A stretch of DNA of 64,000 nt. Source: Scleropages formosus. Taxonomy: Eukaryota > Chordata > Actinopteri > Osteoglossiformes > Osteoglossidae. A program made the translations under genes and the position numbers. Positions 34,201 through 43,300 of the stretch are shown here, piece after piece (the stretch's first letter is position 1; each line of letters starts with the position of its first letter). Location of the stretch: positions 15,518,783 to 15,582,782 of the forward strand of contig NC_041817.1 of the NCBI RefSeq assembly GCF_900964775.1. The letters are read 5' to 3'. The notes under the pieces were generated by a model that worked only from the letters and a program-made list of their open reading frames with translations, was not told the origin of the DNA and searched no databases.

Positions 34201-37200
34201 GCTCCAGTTGGGCCTCTCGTTCCTTCAACACCTCCGTCAGCAGCAGCCCACTCTGGAATTTATTCACACAATTTCACCGCTGGTTTTGAAGGAGATAGTT
34301 AAACTTACAAATGGAATTATATCATTTGTGAATATTTTTATTACTGACCTGAAAAGTATTCTTTCTCATTAATATGCTTTAAATTTTCAAAACATGCGCG
34401 TGTATTTTATTGTATATTTCAAGTATTGAGATCAACCCAGCCCTCATGCAATGGGGTCCCAAGAAAAAAATAACTGCAACAGCTTATCAAAATATATAAC
34501 CTTTTTTCATACACCAGGTTTATTATTCAGTACAATGATATGCCTCCGTCACTCTGGTGACAAGAGAGCTCTAAAAAATGAACTGAATTAAATTTTCAGT
34601 TTGCTTATGTTCTGTACCATGACTTGTATCAGATGCTTAAATCAGTCATGTTGTGGCAGGGATAAAAACTTGGGTGTCCTAAACCCATAAGATTTTTTAT
34701 TTTTGGTGCTACTCTGGCCATTTTCCTTCAGTTTCAGTCACACTTTTTATACAACAAAACCAAATATTCTCCTGATCAAATGAAGATCTAGTGTCATACG
34801 CCAGTGTCTCCATGCTTTGCAGACAGTGTCTTTTGACACAGGCAGTGGTCTTTTTAACATTATGCCATAAACATCTCTCAGCCAAATTATGAAATTATCA
34901 CAATTTCCCTGTCCAAGAGTGTCATGCACTCTTTTTTATGGTTTTTTTTACTGCAGCCCATTTGTTAACTTTCGTATTCTGATCATATAACTCGCAGCTA
35001 ATGCTTACATAACAATGTTTCTGATTAATGTATTTCATACTCTTTATAGCTCTATCAAGCAACATGATATGGTGAGCTCCACAAACATCAGCACACACAG
35101 GGTTATATGAGGAGCAGGGTTGACAACCAAAGCATTACATTATCAAAGAAAATAGGGGCATTGCTGCGAAAATTATAAAGTTACAAGAAAGTAATAAGAA
35201 AGAAAGGAACACAAACATGAAACCGTCTGACACGATCCATCTGGTAGTACTGCTGGGTTTTGGCTTTGTCGATAGCCTCTTTCCTCTTTTGTTCCTTGTA
35301 TTTTGCCTCTTCTAAATCAATCTGTTTCATTTCCTCCTCTTCAATCTCTTCTTGAATTTTTTTTGCTTCCATCTTCTTTTGCCTTTGTCCCTAAAAAATG
35401 TACAAATACATTTTATTCAGAACCTCAGTATGACAACAGACATGACACCTGAAGTGCAGCTTTGTTTGTCAAATATGAAATATAGGCAGTTTTATTGGAA
35501 TTTGTATGAGTACTGCAGGTCTTTTAAATTTTATACTGAAATAAACATAAGATGTACTCTATAAAAGAGCAAATGAAGAGTTTGGATGCTCAGATCCTCC
35601 TGGGGTACACATGCAAATGTAGGTATTACACCAAAATGCGAAAATTAAAAACCCAATTTCTGTAAGCTCTCCCATTTTATTCCTAATTTTAGGCCTTTAA
35701 AAATCAAATTTAATTGAATTCAAATTGACATTAGCACTTGTTGGCTTGTACATCATAGTACACATACAGTAACTGTGTTGGACCACAGCTTAACCACTTC
35801 TTTGGAACGCAGGTGCAGAACTTCTCGTTCCTTCAACAGTTCCTTGAGGCTGTCTTTTTGTTTGTTGACATGGTTCAAGTTGTCTTGAATCCGGAGCCAT
35901 TCAGCTTTTGGTAATACTATGACTTGGCGGAGATCTGGGGCTTTGATTGGAGTAATTGTTTCATGTACTGTTTAATGGAAAAGGGTAAACAAATACAAAT
36001 ATGGAGGAAAAAACAGAATAAGCAGTTTATTTAGAAATCTGTTGAAGACAAGACATTTATATGTTATTATCTGAAGCCAAGCATGCCACCACTTTTTGCT
36101 GTAAATATATCATTTTAATTCTCTGCTGACATAAATTAGTTAGCTTTTCATTATCACAGTCAGCGCATAGCTGCAACTTCACAGTGTGAAGACTTGGACA
36201 GTTTGATTCTTACCTATCAGGTGGTTCTTACCATGTAGTTTGGCACAGCTCCCTTTCTGTCCCTCAGCTTCTCTAAAAACGGTGTCCCACAGGGCTCAGT
36301 GCTGAACCCCTTGCTCTTCTCCATCTACACTGCTTTTCTTTTGCTCTGTTATTGCCTTTCAAAGTTTATATCACTTCTCTGTTGAGAATATAGAGGTCTT
36401 CATCTCTTTTCATTCAGCTAGCATAGGTGTATCTTCTTGCATTGTAGAGTCCCTCCCTAACGTACCCCGACTCAGTCTAACACTCAGATCCAGCTGGTCC
36501 ATCCACATGTTGTGGACAATCAGTGAAACTGGATCACTAGCTCATCTCCTTCAACCCCTTCAGTCATGAGGTTGGGAGAAAAACACTGATTTGAATCTCC
36601 ACTTCGCCAACTACTGAAGTCATAACCCAGTTTTGACACCTTCTTTATAACATTCGGCATGAGTTGTCTTGCCAACGCCTTTCCTTGTATCTCCCCTCCT
36701 TGTCACTCTCTACTGGCTTCCTCTGTCTGCCCACATCAAGTTCAAGACAGCCTACAAGACAGTCAAAGGATCAGCACCCCAATACTTACAAGATCTGAGC
36801 AGTCTTTTCACCCCAGGAAGAGCACTATTATCTTCCCCCTGTCAGAGGTTCTTAATTTTGGCCTCGATGTGATGGAATGGAATGGAATGGGCTCTCTCAA
36901 TAACTCATTAACAAAAAACTGCTGACTCTCAGCACTGTCAAGGGTCTCAAAACCTGTTGCTTTCAGACTCATTTCTCTCTTCATTTCCTGATAGCTGCAT
37001 AAATTTGTATTACACCAAGCAATTCCCTTTGTAATTTATATCTGATTGTCAGTTCTATAAACTGTAGGTATCAGAAAAACAAGCTGTGCTTTCATAATCA
37101 TGTACATTTCTCAAAGCACTTTTGCATACCCTCCAAATTGAATAAATGTAAAAATGATTTAATTATAATAATTTCAAAAATAATTCAACGTTATTAAAAG

Positions 37201-37490
37201 TACATACCCACATCCTGTACAGCTTGTTTGTGTACAACTGATATGTTTCTTACTTCTTAATAAATTAGTTAAATAGGAAAATAATCTCTTGAATAATATC
37301 CATCTATTTTTTTCACTTTTGACCACTGGTTCACTGAATCTTTTTTCCTACCGCTTTTAAAAAGTTCTTCACAATCATACTTAAGTTTAAAGTTGTTTTT
37401 TTTATTTTTTTACTTACCAACATAATTCTTGTCGGATCCTTTCCTTCTCTCATAATGTATAATATTAACAGGAGATGATACAGTTGCCAT
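31249..37490 (-). CDS. cfap210: cfap210, tandem copy C (9 exons, 559 aa), probable ancestral copy
   Basis: Third tandem copy and the one adjacent to phospho2, as in other vertebrates. Coding exons in transcript order: 37,490-37,418; 35,967-35,768; 35,390-35,217; 34,252-34,047; 33,448-33,292; 33,190-33,051; 32,731-32,539; 32,000-31,836; 31,620-31,249. The frame is open over 1,680 bp. Exon 7 is 12 bp shorter than in A and B (four residues missing after LESLT). Exon 9 lacks the stop found in A and B and runs on from RPSYLV through DNTGVELPTY and KAKKRLGF to SCPSR, about 37 residues more. The length of 559 is close to the roughly 550 residues I recall for the human protein, which suggests A and B are truncated rather than C extended. 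Coiled coils throughout; expected in the axonemal doublet lumen. Confidence 0.87.
33845..33955 (-). mobile_element. 5'-truncated SINE1, antisense, in copy C intron 4
   Basis: Only the 3' half of SINE1 is present, from the TG tail (ca repeats at left) to cctgggtgtgtcc. A 12-bp target-site duplication, ctaagcaaaaca, lies at 33,833-33,844 and 33,956-33,967, so the copy was truncated on insertion, not by later loss. Confidence 0.9.
36235..36990 (+). mobile_element. LINE remnant with reverse-transcriptase pieces, in copy C intron 1
   Basis: Plus-strand translation gives NGVPQGSVLNPLLFSIYT at about 36,278-36,331, the highly conserved GVPQGS block of non-LTR reverse transcriptases. Further right, a frame at 36,669-36,872 reads WLPLSAHIKFKTAYKTVKGS and APQYLQDLSSLFTPGRALLSS, the usual C-terminal region of fish L2/Rex-type ORF2 proteins. 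Sequence between is broken and shortened. A decayed, 5'-truncated LINE opposite in orientation to the host gene. Confidence 0.75.
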
Positions 37491-37499
37491 TTTCACGTA

Positions 37500-37810
37500 A
37501 GCTTAGTTAGCTAACAAGTTCAAAAGCATACCTGGCTAGAAAACTAAGAAAGCTGACAAAGTTCTTTTAGCTACAAAATCTCGCTGAATGAAATATATTC
37601 AACCGAAGTTCGGCCCATATTGAGTCTCTTAGCAACCACAAACATTAGTGTACCGATACATCGCGAGACAAACGACACTTCACAGAACCAATGTAAATTA
37701 AGGTTGATGGTGACGTAAGCATAGTTCAACATCCGGGGCTTCACTGACAGTGAAACGAGCCGTTCATCTCACCGGCTTTTGGTTTCTTATGTTTCGCGGC
37801 AGTGCCGGTA
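37500..37810. promoter_or_regulatory. shared head-to-head promoter of cfap210 copy C and phospho2
   Basis: The two start codons are about 520 bp apart on opposite strands. Visible sites: X-box-like GTCTCTTAGCAAC at 37,624-37,636, CCAAT at 37,688-37,692, CRE-like TGACGTAA at 37,711-37,718 and an ETS-like ATCCGG at 37,731-37,736. A consensus donor, CCG|GTAAGA, near 37,807 and an acceptor, TTTTCAG, near 37,953 suggest a 5' non-coding exon for phospho2. The second X-box and forkhead site of copies A and B are degenerate here. Confidence 0.55.
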
Positions 37811-38007
37811 AGATCGGTCTACATGTTTCTTTTACTTGTAATGTATGTAATTGTGAGTGAGACTGTTAAGCCCTCACGACAACATTAGTACGTTTAGTCT
37901 CTTGCAGTGACAGTTAGATAAATAAATGCGAAACAAGTGTTTTTTGTTTTCAGTTTCACTAGTCAGTGCACGACCGGCGGCGGCACGTGACCCCGCGGAG
38001 CGACATG

Positions 38008-38730
38008 ATGAAGACTCTTGTGGTGTTTGACTTCGACCACACGCTGGTGGATGACAACAGCGACACTTGGGTGGTCAAGTGTGCCCCTGACCAGCGCCTA
38101 CCGGACTGGCTCAAGAACTCGTACGAGAAAGGACGCTGGACAGAGTACATGGGCCGCGTCATGTCCTACATAGGCGATAGCGCGGTCAGTGGGGACACCG
38201 TGCGGACCGTCATGGAAAGCGTGCCCTTTACGGACGGAATGGTGGAGCTGCTCAAGTTCATCGCTACCCACAAAAAGAGCATTGACTGCATAATCATTTC
38301 AGATTCGAACACTCTCTTCATCGACTGGATCCTGCAGGCGGCCGACGTCACCAATGCTGTGGACAGGGTGTTCACGAACCCGGCGCGCTTCGACCACCGC
38401 GGCTACATCACGGTGGAGCGGCACCATTCCCACGAATGCGCCCAGTGTCCGGTCAATCTATGCAAGAGGAAAGCGCTGCGCGACTTCGTAGAGAGTCAGG
38501 TCGAGGCAGGCGTTCGGTACCACAAGACGTGCTATGTCGGTGATGGAGGGAACGACCTGTGTCCCGTCACAAGTCTGGGACAGGGGGACTTGGTGATGCC
38601 CCGTAAGGGATACGCTTTAGAAAGGCTGCTCTCCAAGGCTAGAAGAGAGGAGCGTGCGCTAAAACCCCAAGTCGTGGCGTGGTGCAGCGGGCTGGAGATC
38701 CTCCATCAGTTGGCTGCGCTCATTGAGTAA
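38008..38730 (+). CDS. phospho2: phospho2, HAD-family phosphatase (240 aa)
   Basis: PHOSPHO2-type phosphatase of the haloacid dehalogenase superfamily; the human protein is a cytosolic enzyme reported to act on pyridoxal phosphate. One coding exon, as in human. Motif I DFDHTLVDD sits at the N-terminus with the nucleophile Asp and acid Asp two residues on; motif II is IIISDSN; motif IV is GDGGNDLCP, with the Mg-binding aspartates. VFTNPARF and a CxxCPVNLCK segment are family-typical. Length matches the human 241 residues. I chose the ATG at 38,008 because KTLVVFDFDHT aligns with the human start; ATG at 38,005 is directly adjacent and equally possible. The frame stays open to 37,966, but that part lacks family similarity and overlaps the predicted 5' exon boundary region. 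Confidence 0.95.
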   Translation: MKTLVVFDFDHTLVDDNSDTWVVKCAPDQRLPDWLKNSYEKGRWTEYMGRVMSYIGDSAVSGDTVRTVMESVPFTDGMVELLKFIATHKKSIDCIIISDSNTLFIDWILQAADVTNAVDRVFTNPARFDHRGYITVERHHSHECAQCPVNLCKRKALRDFVESQVEAGVRYHKTCYVGDGGNDLCPVTSLGQGDLVMPRKGYALERLLSKARREERALKPQVVAWCSGLEILHQLAALIE

Positions 38731-39985
38731 CTGAGTCTTTGACCGGATGAACTCATGCTCAACTCAGTTGTGTGTCGCGTCAGGAAGGAGAAGCTGCTCG
38801 GAACTGGAACGATGTAGAGCCAGTGTCAGCATGTGTGACCTCTTCATTTTTTGATCCTTGATATTTAGCCAAAACAGGATGAAAGATGTCGGCAATTTGC
38901 TTCTGATCAAATTTTCTATAGTTTCAAAATGAGGGTGCATATTTGTATGCACCGTGTCTAATTATCTCCTCATGATATGAAAAATCTCATCTGTGAATTG
39001 TCTTTTTGTGCTTTATAGTAAGAAGATGCTGTTAAGTTACTCCAGCGTACTATATCATTTAATGTGAAAATGATGGTATTAAAATACAAAGTTTACTGGA
39101 GCTATGTTGGCAGGGGGGTGACAGTAGCAGGGGAATGCTGCTGTCAGTAATAAGTCTTTTGTGGTGAGGCAATTTTAAGAGAGATTTAAAACTAGTTTGT
39201 GTTGCTACACCCATCATGTTTAGCTAAGCACTTGCTCTTCAGAGGGAGTGTTAAGGAAACATACTTACACATGGTGACACAAAGTATACTCCCTGCTGAC
39301 TCACCTGTCTAGTAGTAATAATCATCTGGTAACATCATGGCAATGGCTGTCAGTGTATCAGGTCCACCTCAGCTTTTTCAAAAGCCATATACAAAATATT
39401 CTGTGATGTCACATACTCCTCAAGCACTGCTCAGAAACTGAAAATTAGAACACTGCTAGCAGATTTTTTACAACGCTAGTCGTTTTGTCCAAGAAATTGT
39501 CCAGTCTCGGTGTAAGTAAACACAAAATGATTCTGTCAAATGCAACTACTTGAATTGTTTATACTGATCCTTTTGTTTAGCAGACATCATAACACTGATA
39601 AAAGATCTTGCACATTTAATGCTGCAAAAAAGGGAATTAAGTTGTTGGATTGTGCAAATTTTATAATCTTTATGGCAATCACTGTTCTTGAAAGAGTTAA
39701 TGTGTTTTTTTTTTTAAAGCTGCAAAGGCTCTGTTAAGATCATTTAAACAAACCATTATTGTGTGCATAAAGAGTCACCTATTTATTGCAGACTCAGTCA
39801 TACTTTGGTTGATCGAAATAGTTTGACGGAGCTGATGAACTAACCTTCCCAACACTGACCTGAACAGCTGGAGTTTCACACACATTCAAAGCAGTTAAAC
39901 TGCAGACCTGTGGCTTCTGTTAGGACGAGGATCCAGTCACCTAACTCTTACTATTTTAAAGAGAGTAAATAACGAAGGAGGAAGT
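38731..39985. other. phospho2 3' region and spacer
   Basis: AT-rich sequence with no gene or clear repeat. The first part is probably the phospho2 3' UTR; no strong polyadenylation signal stood out. Confidence 0.45.
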
Positions 39986-40300
39986 TTGCCTTCAGTCCTC
40001 CATGGACAGGTTCGGAACGGAATTCCACACGTCAGCACAGAGATGGCCCGACACTGGCGTGTCTCCACGAGCACTTTCTCAAGCGCTGCCTCTTCCGAGT
40101 GCAGTACTGAATTTGTGGTTCGACAAGTTCGACGACAGGCCTCCACCCCTTCCGCACGAACGAGCGCGCCGGAGAAAAGGTCCTGGAGGCGAAGCGCTGT
40201 GGGGGTTGGGGGAGGAGTCAGTGTGCGGCCGGTGCGCTCTTTCTGCGCTCAGACGCTCGCTCCTCGAGCCCATTCATCGGAGCGCCGCGAGAGCCCCAAC
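39986..40300 (+). promoter_or_regulatory. phgdh promoter and 5' UTR, CpG-rich
   Basis: GC- and CpG-rich stretch directly before the phgdh start codon, typical of a housekeeping promoter. The phgdh frame is open through it back to an ATG at 39,986, but the upstream residues show no similarity to PHGDH. No TATA box seen. Confidence 0.5.
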
Positions 40301-43300
40301 ATGGCCCCTGTGTGCGTGCGGCGCATTTTGATCAGCGAAAGTGTCGATCCTTGCTGTAAAAAGATTCTGCAGGAGAATGGAATCGAGGTAACGGAGAAAC
40401 AGAACCTGACCAAGGATGAGCTGGTGGCTGAAATAAAGGTAAAAAAAAAAAAATGCTGTTTGAGAATGTCTGCCAACTTGGCACGATCGGGTAGCATCAG
40501 CGTCACAGCATCATCGTGTGTTATTTTGCTCCGGCGGTGCTCTTCGCCGTGCTTTTAAAACGATTGCTGCGGTTATTTTACCGAACCTGACGATCAGACG
40601 CGCTTGATTCAGAGGCGCTGCGCGAGCGATTTGCGAGCCGCGCGCCCGCGCCGCCTTCACCTCCCGAAGTTCGGTATGATGCAACACCTCAGTGTTGAGC
40701 GGTCGAACTGCTCCTAAAGTAGCGTTTCCAAAGTACTAGTGGGCGACAGGGTGAAACGCACGTCGTGCCAAGATTGTAAGGACAGGTCAATATTTTGCTC
40801 AGACTTTAAAAAAAAGAAAAGGGAAAAAAAGGGGGGAAAAAAAGCATTCATATGACGGTCCTAATTGCACCAGTTGAGCGCCCAATTATACCAATTAATG
40901 CAAAGACAAGGCATTACATTTGCGTGGTGAACGCTGACTGTATGTCCTGTGTGTTCAGGGCTAAATTTTCCTGCTTAAAACACCCAACCACTTATGAGTT
41001 TCTGTAGGTTTGCGACAAAGATACACAAATTATTAAAGGAAATTCTCTCAATTCTGCACAAAGCATTACAATTTTTTTTGTTTTGATCATTGCTATACTT
41101 CCTGCCCCAGGACTATGAAGGACTGGTGGTACGATCTGCAACGAAGATAACTGCTGAGATCATCAATGCTGCCGATAACCTCAAGATCATCGGCCGTGCT
41201 GGTACCGGTGTTGATAATGTGGATGTGGATGCTGCTACCAAGAAGGGCATTATTGTAATGAAGTAAGTTGGTGCAATTCCACAACTTATCTACTGAAGCA
41301 TAACAAAGCAAAGCTGTCACTTTTGTGTGAGTGCCTGTCATCCACTGGACATTTTTCTTAATCAACCTTTGCCTTCTGTGTGCGTTTTAATGCATCGGTT
41401 AACATTGTCTGGTGTGGCGACACTGTAATCCAGTGGTGTGCTATTTTTGTGCTCTTAAGTGTGTTTGTTTTGTAGCACTCCAGGTGGCAATACTGTCAGT
41501 GCCGCGGAGCTTACCTGTGCGATGATAATAAGTCTCTCCAGGTAAAACGGGTCTCTTGCCGTTGCTACCATCATCCCAGAATTTCCACTGCTCTTGCATA
41601 TGTAAAAGTGCAAAAAACCAAATGTACTTGCATAACACCAATAGCATGTGTGAAAGTGAAACTGTTCTGTTCTCAGACATGTGCCACAAGCTGTCATGTC
41701 CATGAAGGCAGGAAAGTGGGAGCGCAAGAAGGTAAACATGGGATTTGCAGCTTGCATCAAGTAGGACTGATTGCCTTTTACCACTGGCAAACAAATCACT
41801 GCCGCTTGGCCACCCCTGGGGTGTCCATTCATCCATAGCTAATGGGGTCTTGGTGTTGTGATTGCAGCAGTCTGACATGCTGCTCAGCCTCTTTGTCTGT
41901 GTTTATTTTAACACCCCACAGTTCATGGGTTCAGAGCTGTATGGCAAAGTTCTTGGGATAATCGGACTGGGAAGAATTGGGAAGGAGGTGGCCACCAGAA
42001 TGCAGTCCTTTGGAATGAAGGTCAGTGTGCTCGATGTTTGTACTACTTTAAGCCTGGAACTGTGCACCTGTTTTTACCAGATGCTGCTGACATGCCGGTA
42101 TCCTGTTGAATTGCCTGATTAATAATTCTGGTCGTTTGTTTTTGACAGACTATCGGCTATGACCCCATTACTCCCCCAGAAGTGTCAGCTACATGGGGCG
42201 TAGAGCAGATGTCCCTGGAGCAGCTTTGGCCTCAGTGTGATTACATCACTGTACACACCCCACTCATGCCCTCCACCACAGGTGACTTGTGCCTCTCACA
42301 CTTTGGCAAATAGCAAGGAAGTGGGCTAAAATCACATTAAAAGGCACATTACATAGAAAATGATGTCCTCACATAGTTTCATTCTGGTTGTCTTAGTTAA
42401 AACTGTACCTGTTAAATTTTTTTGAAGGGTTATTGAATGATGCTACCTTTGCCGAGTGTAAGAAGGGTGTAAAAGTCGTGAACTGTGCTCGTGGGGGCAT
42501 CATTGACGAGGACGCCCTTCTCCGGGCCCTGGAGTCTGGTCAGTGTGGGGGCGCTGGCCTCGACGTCTTTGTAGAGGTGAGAATATTTCGCAGTATGTCC
42601 TTTGAAATTAAACTACTGCCTGCAATCCGTGAAGTTTGGAATTTTTATCGTGGCCGTTCTGACTGAAATAATTCAGCGGTGTTCTTCTTAGCCTGAAGGC
42701 AAGAAAACTGAGTTCTGATTCACCAAAGTGCATTTGCAGTAATTTAGTGGCAAACACAGCATGTCTTCTTTCTTTACTGCACGTGTACAGGAGCCACCAA
42801 AGAACCGGGCTCTGGTGGACCACTTCAACGTGATCAGCTGCCCTCATCTGGGCGCCAGCACCAGAGAGGCACAGGCTCGCTGTGGGCAGGAAATAGCCTT
42901 GCAGATTGTGGACATGCTGAAGGGCAGGGAACTAGTGGGTGCGGTGAGTCCTCCGCCTCTGCTCTGTGCCGTTTCCAGGAGAGTCTGAATATACCTATAT
43001 TTGTCACATGCACCTTTTTTTTTTTTTTTTTTTTTTACTGCAGCCTTCTTGCAGTGACTTATAGTCTAAATAGTGCAGCTGCAGGCAGGGAGAAAATTCA
43101 GCTGTTTTCTCATAGCTGAGTGTATTTTCCTAGGCCTTTGACAAGGGAGTCTCCTGCTGCAAGCCCAACTTGAGAAATGTAATAGTTTTGAATAGAAACA
43201 CTTTATTTCCTTTAGCAATATGGAATTCAGAACAAAGAATATGCATTCATATTAATTAAGCAGACACTTTTCTCCAAAGTAATTTGGTAGGCAAAAGCGT

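Noticed and set aside
39986-40300. N-terminal extension of PHGDH from an upstream in-frame ATG
   Set aside because: The frame is open, but the added residues have no family similarity; the conserved protein starts at 40,301 with a good start context.
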